A stretch of 64,000 nt of DNA from contig CAWATZ010000013.1 of the NCBI GenBank assembly GCA_963784995.1, positions 1,054,001 through 1,118,000 on the forward strand. The letters run 5' to 3'. The position numbers and the translations under genes are program-made. Of this stretch, positions 55,708-64,000 are shown piece by piece. Under the pieces are notes generated by a model. The model worked only from the letters and a program-made list of their open reading frames with translations, made no database searches and was not told the DNA's origin. Every line of letters begins with the position of its first letter. Within the stretch, counting starts at the first letter, position 1. The stretch is from CAWATZ01 sp963784995. GTDB lineage: Bacteria > Planctomycetota > Planctomycetia > Gemmatales > Gemmataceae.

Positions 55708-56598
55708 ATGCGTCTTGCAGCGCTGATCCTGGCCGGAGTGGTCCTGATCCTCACCCTGTCCTCGCTTGTTTGCGGCGCCGAACCTGCTCTCATCCGTCTG
55801 ACCCGCGACGGCGACTTCAAGCAGCACCTGACCTGGTCGCCTGACGGCAAGCGGACGCTGCTGACCCGCATCCACCAGGGCAAGATGGGCCTGTGGGTCA
55901 TGAACGCCGACGGTTCCGACCTCAAGCCGCTGCTGACTCCCGCCCCGGCCACGCCGCACTTTGACGGCCACTGGTCGCCCGACGGCAAGCGCGTGGTCTT
56001 CGTCCTCGACATCCTCCAAGGGACCGACGGCAAGCTGCAGATCAACACCGCTAACGCCGACGGCAGCGACAGCAAGGTGCTGATACCGCACAAGGCGTTC
56101 GAGGAGTCGCCGCGCTGGTCGCCCGACGGCAAGACTGTCGCCTGGGTCAGCACGCGCCACGGCAACCAGGAAATCTGCTCCATCGAGGTCGAGAAAGGAC
56201 TGTCGAGCCTGAAGCGGCTAACCAGCGAGATCGCCTTCGACAACAACCCCAGCTGGTCGCCCGACGGCAAGCAGATCGCCTTCACCAGCGCCCGCGGCGG
56301 CAACTTCGAGATCCACGTCATGAACCGCGACGGCAGCCAGGTGCGGCGGCTGACCAATCACCCCGCGATGGATTACTGGCCGGTATGGTCGCCGGACGGC
56401 AAGCAGATCGCCTTCACGTCCAACCGCGACGGCAATTACGAGATTTACGTCTGCAAGCCGGACGGCTCCGGGCTGCGCAACCTGACGCGGCATCCGGGGC
56501 AGGACAACTTCGCGGCCTGGTCGCCCGACGGCAAGCGGCTGGCGTTCATCTCCAACCGCGATGGCGGGCATGACGTGTACGTGATGACGGTGAAATGA
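55708..56598 (+). CDS. TolB-like beta-propeller protein
   Basis: A 296-residue exported protein: signal peptide RLAALILAGVVLILTLSSLV then CGAEP, and six WD40-like (PD40) blades each marked by WSPDGK (LTWSPDGKRTLLTRI, GHWSPDGKRVVFVL, PRWSPDGKTVAWVS, PSWSPDGKQIAFTS and two more). Such propellers occur in TolB and DPP-IV-like proteins and bind other proteins. As there is no catalytic domain attached, a scaffold or sensor role is inferred. ATG 55708 is the true start. The open frame before it is palindrome sequence. Confidence 0.85.
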   Translation: MRLAALILAGVVLILTLSSLVCGAEPALIRLTRDGDFKQHLTWSPDGKRTLLTRIHQGKMGLWVMNADGSDLKPLLTPAPATPHFDGHWSPDGKRVVFVLDILQGTDGKLQINTANADGSDSKVLIPHKAFEESPRWSPDGKTVAWVSTRHGNQEICSIEVEKGLSSLKRLTSEIAFDNNPSWSPDGKQIAFTSARGGNFEIHVMNRDGSQVRRLTNHPAMDYWPVWSPDGKQIAFTSNRDGNYEIYVCKPDGSGLRNLTRHPGQDNFAAWSPDGKRLAFISNRDGGHDVYVMTVK

Positions 56599-56676
56599 TC
56601 ACCAGTCGCGACAAGGCGAGCGGCAGCAACAAACCTCACCGGTTCCTGAGTCTGCCAGCCTGCCAAATCCGCCGTG

Positions 56677-56772
56677 CGTGACCGAGAGGCCAGAAGAAGC
56701 CTGTCGCAGTCGGACGAGTGCCACTGGGTGTTAGTTGTGTGCCCGCCTGCCACCCGCCAGGGTATTCGGGAC
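56677..56772. repeat. Dispersed repeat, copy B
   Basis: Partner of the repeat at 983-1086, sharing CCAGGGTATTCGGG and the CCCGCC-rich segment before it. As there, it lies right after the 3' end of a plus-strand gene. Confidence 0.45.
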
Positions 56773-56848
56773 GGGGTAACAGACGCCTGCCGACAACTCC
56801 TGGCGTGCTTCTCGGTTTGCCTGCGGAGCGGCTTCGATCCCTGGCACG

Positions 56849-58731
56849 TCACGGCTTTGGCTTGGCCAACCACAACTGCCTCAAATCGTCCAGGATGCCC
56901 TTGGCTTCCAGCTCCTCCAGGACCTCCTTGACCCTGGCCTTCAGTTTGGCATCCTGCTTGCGGAAGGCAATGCCGACCCGGTTGGCCTTCAAGAAACCGA
57001 GCGGCTCCTGACTGACCTGGAGACCATACTTCTTGGCAAAGTAATTGGCCACGGGCCCGTGAGCGAGGGTGACGTTCGCCTCCCCGTCGTGGACGGACTT
57101 GAAAGGTAGCTCGTTGCCGTTCAGAGGGATAATCTTCCGAATCGCGATTCCCCGGCGCTCCTTCAGCCGGTTGACCAGCCACTCCGTCCCCGTGTCTACC
57201 GGAACAGCCACAACCTTTCCTGCCAGGTCCTTTTCACTCTGGAAGCTGGCACCTTTCTTGCTGACGAAATAGTGACCGGGTGTCAGATACTCGAGGAAGT
57301 CCACCTGGTCCTCGCGATCATCCGTGATCATGATGCCGGAGATCGCCACGTCGAACTCCTTCCTCTCCAGTCTCTCCACGATCTCGTGCCACTTCCACGG
57401 GAACATAACCCAGGTCACCCGCAGCGGTCTGGCCGGGTCCAGACGCTGGGCGATTTTGGAAGCCAGTCCAGGATCAAAGCCTTCCACTCCATCGCCTTTC
57501 GGAAACGACATTGGCGGATAGTCCGGGTCAATGTAAACGCGGAGTTCTCCTTTCTTCAGCGGCTCCTCCAGGGACCGGTCGCGCCGCAAGTAGCCGACGA
57601 CGAGCAAGACTAGGGCCGTCAGCAGTGTCAGCGCTGCCAGCGCCGCCCGGGTGCTCGCAACTGCCGGCGCCACCAGCGCCGCACGGAACCGCCCAGGCTG
57701 GGCCGCTGGATGGAATCGCCACGCAGCCACCGCTCCAGGTCATCGGCGAGGACGGCGGCACTCGGATAACGCCGGCCTGGCTCCTTCTCCAGACACTTCA
57801 AACAGATCGTCTCCAGATCGCGGGGCACTGCCGGATTCAGACGCCGGGGCGGCTCCGGCTCGCACGATTGCACCTTCTGGAGTGTTTCGAGCAGATTGGT
57901 GCCCCGGAAGGGGGGTTGGCCCGTGAGCAGCTCGTACAGGATCGCTCCCAGGCTATAGACATCGACAGCCCCAGTCAGTTGCTGCTGGCCCGCCGCTTGC
58001 TCGGGAGCCATGTAACCCGGGGTGCCCAGGACCGCTCCCGACTCGGTCAGTGGCTCGATCGTGCTGGCCCCCTCCGCCCTGGGCATGCTCTTGGCCAGGC
58101 CGAAGTCGGCGACGTGCGGCTGGCCCTGGGTATCGAGCAGGATGTTCCCGGGTTTGAGGTCGCGGTGCAGGATGCCCTGTTCGTGGGCATGCTGCACCGC
58201 ACGGGCGACAGAGACCAGCAAACTCACTCCCGCGGCCAGATCGTGGTCCGGCGAGGCCAGGAAGTCCCGCAGGCTGCCGCCCTCAATCAGTTTCATGCTG
58301 AAGTAGGGCTGGCCCTGGTACTCACCGACATCGTAGATCGGCACGATCCCGGGATGGTCCAGCCGGGCCACCGCCCTGGCCTCGGCATGGAACCGGCGAA
58401 CGTCGTTTGCCGACGCCAGCTGTCCGCCCCGGATCAGCTTGATCGCGACCAGCCGGTTCAGGCTCGTTTGCCGCGCTTTGCAGACGACTCCCATGCCGCC
58501 CCGGGCAATCTCCTCAAGCAGCTCATAATCTCCCACCTGGGTCCCTTGCAGTCCCCGCGGCAACACTGGCGGGTCGCCGGGAGCAGGTCCGTCAGGAGGG
58601 CGCGAACCATCAGGCTGGGGAAGGTAAGGGGCCGTCGGCATTTCCCCGGAAGTGCCCGAAAGCGACTCCATTCCCCCAGTACCGTTGGGCGGGCCTGCTC
58701 CGCTTTGCAGAGGGCGTTGTTCTTCGGTCAT
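56849..58731 (-). CDS. Ser/Thr kinase with membrane helix and solute-binding domain (one frameshift)
   Basis: ATG 58731 starts a kinase of the PknB type: EIARGGMGVVCKARQ, LVAIKLIRGGQ, ILHRDLKPGNILL, HVADFGLAKSM and MAPEQAAGQQQL. It breaks at 57628 a few codons after WRQLRAP. One added base near 57650 continues into AALAALTLLTALVLLVVGYL, a membrane helix, and then a complete family-3 solute-binding domain (ELRVYIDPDYPPMSFPKGDG, FDVAISGIMITDDREDQVDF, VAVPVDTGTEWLVNRL, ANVTLAHGPVANYFAKKYGL) ending 56849. The fused receptor kinase would have about 630 residues with the ligand domain outside the membrane. If the frame break is real, the second part is a separate membrane-anchored binding protein. 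Confidence 0.75.
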
Positions 58732-58756
58732 CTTCGATGGTCCTGTCAAGCTGGGA

Positions 58757-59305
58757 TCAAGCCGGCGCCGAACCCTCCAGTCGTTTCAGTGTCTCGGCCA
58801 GTTGTTCCGCGATCAGACGCAAGCCCGGCGGCTCGTTGCAAGACACGATGAGCAGTTCATATCGGCCGAGCAGCACCATCAGCCAGATGCGTTCATCCTG
58901 GAGGGTGCGATGCTGGGCCAGGCTCCAGGCGATCACCGCGGCGGGCACGACGCCTCCCACCACGCCGACGAGGGGCCATTCCTTGACGATCGCCAGTGCG
59001 ATAGCCAGGGCCGCCACGACCAGCAGGACCATCACCAGAATGGAGTGCAGGAGCAACCGGGTGCTGTTGCCGGCCAGGGCTTCGCGCAGCCGGCCGTCGA
59101 GTTTCTCGGCGGCGGCCAGCAGAGCGGCTTTCATTTTGACCCCGGTTTGCTGAGCCGGGTCGAGGCTGGTCGCCGACCAATCTTGCGTGTTGGTGGGACC
59201 GGCCGAGTTCCGCAGCCGCAGGCCCCCCACGGCCGCGGTGGCCTCCTGCAGGTCTTTTTCGAGGTCGCCGAGTTTCAGTGTCCTGCGGGCTGCTGCGGTG
59301 ATCAT
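58757..59305 (-). CDS. Two-helix membrane protein next to kinase
   Basis: A 182-residue protein with a helical N-terminal part and two adjacent membrane helices (LLLHSILVMVLLVVAALAIA and PLVGVVGGVVPAAVIAWSLA). No family is recognised. It ends 25 bases before the kinase-SBP start on the same strand and is likely co-transcribed, so a role in that signalling unit is possible. The conserved-looking C-terminal helix (AEQLAETLKRLEGS) is amphipathic. Confidence 0.65.
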   Translation of the reverse strand: MITAAARRTLKLGDLEKDLQEATAAVGGLRLRNSAGPTNTQDWSATSLDPAQQTGVKMKAALLAAAEKLDGRLREALAGNSTRLLLHSILVMVLLVVAALAIALAIVKEWPLVGVVGGVVPAAVIAWSLAQHRTLQDERIWLMVLLGRYELLIVSCNEPPGLRLIAEQLAETLKRLEGSAPA

Positions 59306-59414
59306 GACCCTACCTCATCTTGGCCAGGAATGTCATTTCACTCTACAGCGGAGTCATATCGGCCGGCCCGGCAAACGGCCATACTCGGACCCTCCGGAAT
59401 GGTCGAAATGCTCC

Positions 59415-62400
59415 TCAAGACGGCGGCCGGACTAGCTTTCGGGCCTCGTGCAGGAGAATGTCGCAGTAGAGGAGGTCCGACCAGTTTCTGTCCTCGGCCC
59501 CTTCACGCAGGGCCGCGAGGTCTTTCTCGACCAGCGCGACCCCCTTGGCAAGAGCGGCACGGGCCTGCTCCGGCTGCTTCAGCTGCCACAGGGACATGCT
59601 CTCGAAAAGCGCCGCCTGGGCACGAACCTGGCGGTGCGGTCGCTGGCTCGGGGGAGATTGCTGACTCCGTTTCAGCAAGGTTGCAGCATCCGACCACTTC
59701 CCCGCCCGGTACAAAGCGATGCCACGCGCCACCTCGAGGTACTTCCGCTTTCCATCCAACGGCCCCAGGTCCTTGAGCGCCGCCTCGGACAGCCGGTCCG
59801 CCTCGACCAGGTCGTCCCCGGTCGCCGGCAGCAGCAGACAGGCCTTGACGACCTTGTCGGCCGTGAACGGCTCCTTGCTGCCGGCGAAGTGCTGCCGCAT
59901 TTGCCGGCAGTGCTGCCGATACCCCATCTCGTCACCGGCCCGCAGCAGCAGCACGGCCCGGCAGAACCAGTCCGCGTCGGCAAGCGGATCGCGCTCGGTC
60001 ACCCGATGCAGATCGTCGGCCGCTTCCTTCCAGTGGCCCAGGCGAACGCGCAACTCGGCCCGGCCGCGGAGGAACTTGAGATTGTCCGGCTGCAAGGCCA
60101 GCCCGGCGCTGTACCCCTCGATCTGAAGCCGCACCTCCTCACGGACACCCGCAACCCCGGCAGCAGCCGAGGCCGGGCAGACCACACGAAAGCCCGTCGT
60201 GTGACCGAGACCCCCATTGCGGAACCGAAAATCTCGGCCCGTATCGTAACTGCCGGAGTCGTACGCGCCGCCGCGGGCAACGCGCAGCCCCGGATTCGCT
60301 TTGGACGGGCCGGCTGGCCCTTTCCAGTCGAAGAAGAGGCCCGGCGGAAGATCGGATTGGTGGTAGTAGTCCTCGCAGACTTCCCAGACGTTGCCGCTCA
60401 TGTCGAACAGCCCCCAGCGATTAGGCAACTTGCTGCCACCGGGGGCCGTTTGCACCGCGGCGACGTGGGCGTAACTGGTCAAGAAGCGGGTGTCGTCGCC
60501 GAAGAAGTATTTGCTGGTGGCCCTAGCCCGGTGGGCGTGGACCCACTCGGCCTCGGTCGGCAGCCGATAGCCGTTGGCCTGAAAGTCACACTGCCAGCGA
60601 TCGGCCTGGGGGTCTGGCCTGACCGGGTCGCTGCGGTAGCAGGGCCGCCGGCCTTCCTGCTGGCTCAGCCAGTTGCAAAACTGAACCATGTCGTTGCGCC
60701 AGAGGTGGTTGACCGGACAGGAGTCGTCCGGAGTAAGGCGGGCGATGTCTTTCGGCCGCCAGTCCGGCTGCTTCAGCCTGGGGTCGTTGGTCTTCTCCAG
60801 GAATCGTCGGAACAGGCCCAGCGACACTTCTCGGTTGCTCAGGAAAAAGGGCCGGGTCAGCACCAGCACGGTGGCGCCCTGCGTGACAACCCCCGGCGCC
60901 AGCTCGATCATGGTCAGCCCTTCGCGATTGACGAACCAGCGCCGTCCCCTGGGCGGTCCCCGAGTCGGCTCAATGGTCGGCAGCGGCTCCTTCCACTGCC
61001 GCAAGGCCCAGTCGGCGGCGCTGTGCGTGCCGCCGTGGGCTGCTTCGCGATACAGTTCGCTCAGCACATCCGCCAATTCCTGATGCACCTCGGAGGAAAG
61101 CGTGGCCGGATCGACCCGCCCCAGGGCCGCACACAGACCGCTGCGGCACGCCTCATCGTCGCACCGGCGGAGTGGAGCGGGCAGGGCCGACAGGTCGCCA
61201 TGCCAGGATTGGAACAGATCGATCAACGTGCCGCGGGGCGTCGGATCGGGCCCTTCGGCCAGCATCTCCTGAGCGACCTGGAGGTCGCCCAGGTCCAGCA
61301 GCAGGATCGCGTACCGCGCTTGTTCTGTCAGCTTGCCGGACTTCCTGGCCCGTTCGGACAGAAGCGGGCCGGCTTCATCGGCTCGTTTCCGGAAGGCCAG
61401 GGCCAGGTTGCCGCTTTCGGCCGCCGGCGCTGTGGGCACCGCATCCAGCAGGAACTCCAGATGCGGCTCGCCCAGGACCGTCAAGGCGATGGCAGCCCGC
61501 AGCCGACGCAGTTCTCTGCGGGACTCCCCTTTCTTGCGGCTGTCCTCCAACTCCTCGCGCAGCAGCGGCACCACGAATTCCTGAGAACCAGCCAGCGTGT
61601 TCAGAATGACCGGCACGCTATCGGGCGCGGCGGTCAGCAGCGCATCAACCAGGGCTTTCGTGCGGTCCTTCTCGGCTTGCTGGATCGCGTCCTGTTTCTG
61701 CTGCAGGCGAAACGCCGCGGTGGTGGAGATCACCGCGACGGCCAGCACCAGGAGCGTGACCGCGCCCAGCAGTGCGGCTGGCACAGGATTGCGTCGCGTC
61801 CACTTCCAGGCCCGTTCCACGGCACCCACCGGCCGGGCCTGGATTGGCTCGCCGCTGAGGAAACACCGCAGGTCGGCGGCCAGGTCCTGGGCGGTGGCGT
61901 AGCGCTGGCCTGGTTCCTTGCGGAGACATTTCAGGCAAATCGTTTCCAGATCGCGCGGCAGGTTCGGTTGAAAGCGCCGGGGCGGCGGCGGTTCCTGCAC
62001 CTGCACCAGCAGCAGCACGTCCAGGCCGAACTTGCCCTCCACCGGCGTCCGCCCGGTGAGCAACTGGTAGAGAATGACCCCCAGCGCGTAAATGTCCACG
62101 GTGGGGCCGACCAGGTTGCGGTCCCCGCTCGCCTGTTCGGGGGCCATGTAAGCCGGCGTGCCGACCACGTGGCCGGCCTGCGTTTGCTCGGAGTCAATGC
62201 CGATTCGCTTGGCCAGCCCGAAGTCGGCGATCTTGGGAACAAACCGGTCCCGGAAAAGGTGTGGTTGCTGGGGCGTTTCCTGGGCCTGCAACAAGATGTT
62301 GGCCGGCTTCAGATCGCGGTGGATGATGCCGTGGCTGTGGGCGTGATGAACGGCCCGGGCCAGCGTCTCGATCAGCTCGGCGCCGGCCCGCGGCGGCAGC

Positions 62401-63113
62401 GGCTGGCCGACGTGCTGGTCCAGCGAGCCACCCTCGATCAGTTCCAGGACAAGGTAGGGCTGGCCGTGGTGCTCGCCGCTCTCGTAGACTTGCACGATGT
62501 TGCCGTGGCCCAGCTGCGCGACGGCCTCCGCCTCCATCCGGAAGCGGAGGCGCTCCTCCAGGCGGTCCGGCCCGCTGGTGCGGATCATCTTCAGGGCGAC
62601 GAGACGGTTGAGGCTCTTCTGCCGGGCCTTGTAGACCACGCCCATGCCGCCCCGGCCCAGCACCTCCAGGACCTCGAATCCTGGGATTGCTGGCGAGCCG
62701 GTTTCCGGAGGAAGGGAGGGCAAGGCTCCTACCGAGCCAACTGTTGGCTCGGCAGGAGCCTCGCCCTCCCGGTGAGGGGGAGGCACGTGACCCGGAAGGG
62801 CGAAGGTGTCCGCACCAGAGACCGCCAGTCGGGAAAACGCCTGACGCACCACCTCGGCCAGGAGCGGGAAGCGCTGCGTGTAGCCCTCCAGTCGCGGCAC
62901 CCCGCCGCGCTCCCGGCGCTGCTCCAACTCCAGGGGAAGCAACTCGGTCAGCAAGGCGGCCTGGTGGGCTTCGGCGACTTCGGCCAGGTAGCGTTCCAGA
63001 GGCGGCTCCTCGCCTGAGCGGCAGGCTTCCTGAAAGCGGAGGCAGAGCTGCTTGAGGGAAAAGCGAATCGCCAGCGGCAGAGTGTTGTCCGGGTTGAGTG
63101 AATCGCTGCTCAT
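59415..63113 (-). CDS. Ser/Thr kinase fused to SUMF1-like domain and TPR-like tail
   Basis: A 1232-residue protein. Residues 1-100 are a helical leader common in planctomycete kinases. A palindrome is translated at about 114-133 (REGEAPAEPTVG). Kinase domain 147-410: VLGRGGMGVVYKARQ, Lys175 in LVALKMIR, IIHRDLKPANI, IADFGLAKRIG, MAPEQASGDR. One membrane helix follows (PAALLGAVTLLVLAVAVIST, about 455-475), then a helical region. Residues 735-985 are a formylglycine-generating-enzyme-like (SUMF1) domain (NREVSLGLFRRFLEKTN, YRLPTEAEWVHAHRARATSK, WGLFDMSGNVWEVCEDYYHQ, LRVARGGAYDSGS). The last 230 residues are TPR-like. The SUMF1 Cys pair needed for catalysis is not obvious, so it may only bind. 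Confidence 0.88.
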   Translation of the reverse strand: MSSDSLNPDNTLPLAIRFSLKQLCLRFQEACRSGEEPPLERYLAEVAEAHQAALLTELLPLELEQRRERGGVPRLEGYTQRFPLLAEVVRQAFSRLAVSGADTFALPGHVPPPHREGEAPAEPTVGSVGALPSLPPETGSPAIPGFEVLEVLGRGGMGVVYKARQKSLNRLVALKMIRTSGPDRLEERLRFRMEAEAVAQLGHGNIVQVYESGEHHGQPYLVLELIEGGSLDQHVGQPLPPRAGAELIETLARAVHHAHSHGIIHRDLKPANILLQAQETPQQPHLFRDRFVPKIADFGLAKRIGIDSEQTQAGHVVGTPAYMAPEQASGDRNLVGPTVDIYALGVILYQLLTGRTPVEGKFGLDVLLLVQVQEPPPPRRFQPNLPRDLETICLKCLRKEPGQRYATAQDLAADLRCFLSGEPIQARPVGAVERAWKWTRRNPVPAALLGAVTLLVLAVAVISTTAAFRLQQKQDAIQQAEKDRTKALVDALLTAAPDSVPVILNTLAGSQEFVVPLLREELEDSRKKGESRRELRRLRAAIALTVLGEPHLEFLLDAVPTAPAAESGNLALAFRKRADEAGPLLSERARKSGKLTEQARYAILLLDLGDLQVAQEMLAEGPDPTPRGTLIDLFQSWHGDLSALPAPLRRCDDEACRSGLCAALGRVDPATLSSEVHQELADVLSELYREAAHGGTHSAADWALRQWKEPLPTIEPTRGPPRGRRWFVNREGLTMIELAPGVVTQGATVLVLTRPFFLSNREVSLGLFRRFLEKTNDPRLKQPDWRPKDIARLTPDDSCPVNHLWRNDMVQFCNWLSQQEGRRPCYRSDPVRPDPQADRWQCDFQANGYRLPTEAEWVHAHRARATSKYFFGDDTRFLTSYAHVAAVQTAPGGSKLPNRWGLFDMSGNVWEVCEDYYHQSDLPPGLFFDWKGPAGPSKANPGLRVARGGAYDSGSYDTGRDFRFRNGGLGHTTGFRVVCPASAAAGVAGVREEVRLQIEGYSAGLALQPDNLKFLRGRAELRVRLGHWKEAADDLHRVTERDPLADADWFCRAVLLLRAGDEMGYRQHCRQMRQHFAGSKEPFTADKVVKACLLLPATGDDLVEADRLSEAALKDLGPLDGKRKYLEVARGIALYRAGKWSDAATLLKRSQQSPPSQRPHRQVRAQAALFESMSLWQLKQPEQARAALAKGVALVEKDLAALREGAEDRNWSDLLYCDILLHEARKLVRPPS
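62714..62770. repeat. In-frame palindrome inside the kinase-SUMF1 gene
   Basis: Arms 62714-62741 and 62743-62770 (28 bp, two mismatches that keep G-T pairing on one strand). Translated in the gene frame on the minus strand as EGEAPAEPTVGSVGALPSLP, right before the kinase domain. Confidence 0.88.
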
Positions 63114-63221
63114 CGCATTTTTCCCCCGTGGTCAACACCTGGGCAGGATCTGCTCCGATCGCTCGAGAATTAGCACGGGTTTCCGATCCGCTCGCCAGAG
63201 GTCTTCGCCCCGGTCGCGACT

Positions 63222-64000
63222 CTACCCGTGTTCCTGAATGCGGTCCCGCAACCGTGCCACAAGGGTTTCCAGGGCCTGTTCCAGGGCCCGGTACGATTCG
63301 TCCACGCGACTGGCGAGCCCGGGGGTGTCAGCCCCCGGGGTGCCCTCACGGGCAATGGTTTCCAGGGCCTTGGCGGCTTCCCAGGCAATGCGGGCCTCGA
63401 AAAAGCTCACGTGACTCTTGAGGGTGTGGGCGAGCCGTTCCAGCTTGGCGCTGTCCCGGGCCGCAATCACCTTCCGGATCTCGGCCAGCTCTTGCTGATG
63501 GCCTTCGAGAAACAGCTGGATTCCCTGGCGCAGCAACTGGCGATCGCCGTCCACGCGCGCCAGGGCGGCCGGCTCGTTGAATACCTCGTCGCCTGGTTGG
63601 CCTGCCTCGTGGCCGCAGGCGGCTCGCCTGCTGGCTGCCTGGCACGCAGGCGAGCCGCCCGCGGCCACGCTGTCCTGCAGCACTTCCTCCATCACCCGGA
63701 AGAGTTCCCGGGGTCGAATGGGCTTGGTCACGTGGCCATCCATGCCGGCGGCCAGACAGCGCTCCCGGTCGCCCCGCATGGCGTGAGCCGTCAGCCCAAT
63801 GATGGGAACACGGGTCCCGGTCGCTTGCTCTCTTCGGCGAATGGCGGCGGTCGCGGTCAACCCATCCATCTCGGGCAGCTGCACGTCCATCAGCACCAGG
63901 TCGAAGTGCTGCCGGTCCAGGGCCGCCAGGGCCTCCTTGCCGTTGCCGGCGACAACCACGGACAGGCCGTGTTTCTCCAGCAGGACCAGGGCCAGCTTCC
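63222..64000 (-). CDS. Hybrid histidine kinase, C-terminal receiver plus Hpt, partial
   Basis: The gene runs off the window end; its 5' part is not seen. The open frame begins with KLALVLLEKHGLSVVVAGNG, the first helix of a receiver. The phospho-acceptor is in FDLVLMDVQLPEMDGLTATA, with IIGLTAHAMRGDRERCLAAG and the Lys of HVTKPIRPREL. A linker largely encoded by a palindrome (63609-63668) leads to an Hpt domain with the active His in KLERLAHTLKSHVSFFEA. This is the tail of a phosphorelay kinase. It is transcribed in the same direction as the kinase-SUMF1 gene, 110 bases upstream of it. Confidence 0.88.
   Translation of the reverse strand, partial: KLALVLLEKHGLSVVVAGNGKEALAALDRQHFDLVLMDVQLPEMDGLTATAAIRRREQATGTRVPIIGLTAHAMRGDRERCLAAGMDGHVTKPIRPRELFRVMEEVLQDSVAAGGSPACQAASRRAACGHEAGQPGDEVFNEPAALARVDGDRQLLRQGIQLFLEGHQQELAEIRKVIAARDSAKLERLAHTLKSHVSFFEARIAWEAAKALETIAREGTPGADTPGLASRVDESYRALEQALETLVARLRDRIQEHG
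63609..63668. repeat. In-frame palindrome between receiver and Hpt
   Basis: Arms 63609-63631 and 63646-63668 (23 bp, one mismatch), 14-base loop. In the gene frame it encodes AAGGSPACQAASRRAACGHE, which forms the linker between the two domains. Confidence 0.88.

Noticed and set aside
59448..63017. 1189-codon open frame on the plus strand opposite the kinase-SUMF1 gene
   Set aside because: It is the antisense shadow of a gene with clear kinase and SUMF1 motifs; high GC keeps the opposite frame open. The peptide has no recognisable domain.
1..64000. CRISPR arrays or rRNA operon
   Set aside because: No regularly spaced direct repeats and no rRNA-like conserved stretches were seen; the repeats present are inverted.

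Overview
The window is GC-rich DNA from a planctomycete, most likely a Gemmatales/Gemmataceae member. This rests on the set of lineage-typical families seen together: a Planctomycetes-type haem-binding domain joined to DUF1080, a TIGR02996 protein, a DUF1501 protein, ECF sigma factors fused to long C-terminal regions (one a WD40 propeller), several large Ser/Thr kinases, zinc-ribbon membrane proteins, and many long palindromes between genes. There is no rRNA, no canonical tRNA and no CRISPR array.

Layout. 1-2600: the 3' end of a cytochrome c/DUF1080 gene, then a maturase-less group II intron on the minus strand beside a broken PIN toxin and its intact antitoxin. 2807-12110: a DUF4365-like gene, then a VWA, PP2C and kinase set of the TerY-P type. 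The kinase gene is split by two unrelated insertion sequences, IS1634-like and IS701-like. Removing each element with one target duplication restores a single 1008-codon frame. 12.5-28 kb: housekeeping and envelope genes (TIGR02996, ABC-F, creatininase family, DoxX, a tartrate/isopropylmalate-type dehydrogenase, AnmK, a class I glutamine amidotransferase relative lacking its cysteine, a tandem pair of secreted paralogues) and a kinase with a DHH-like tail.

28-33 kb: Uma2, an ArsR regulator, and a minus-strand phage-flavoured cluster of ASCH, ParB-like, ABC ATPase fused to GNAT, terminase-small-like and two zinc-finger genes. 33-42.6 kb: an ECF sigma factor and secreted or membrane proteins, including two with zinc ribbons. 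42.8-44.7 kb: a candidate bacterial Y RNA with a circularly permuted tRNA-like fold, directly upstream of a TROVE (Ro60/Rsr) gene. 44.9-56.6 kb: HD, receiver, ECF-WD40, dihydroorotase, phosphoglycerate mutase, a large unrecognised protein, DUF1501 and a TolB-like propeller. 56.8-64 kb: a minus-strand signalling block with a kinase that probably continues into a membrane-anchored solute-binding domain, a small membrane protein, a 1232-residue kinase/SUMF1 protein, and the end of a receiver-Hpt hybrid kinase.

Two features cut across the window. First, about sixteen long palindromes, mostly different in sequence, lie between genes, and three lie in frame inside interdomain linkers. Second, at least twelve conserved genes are each broken by one single-base frameshift. 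That regularity looks more like consensus indels than real decay, so those genes are annotated as their restored spans.
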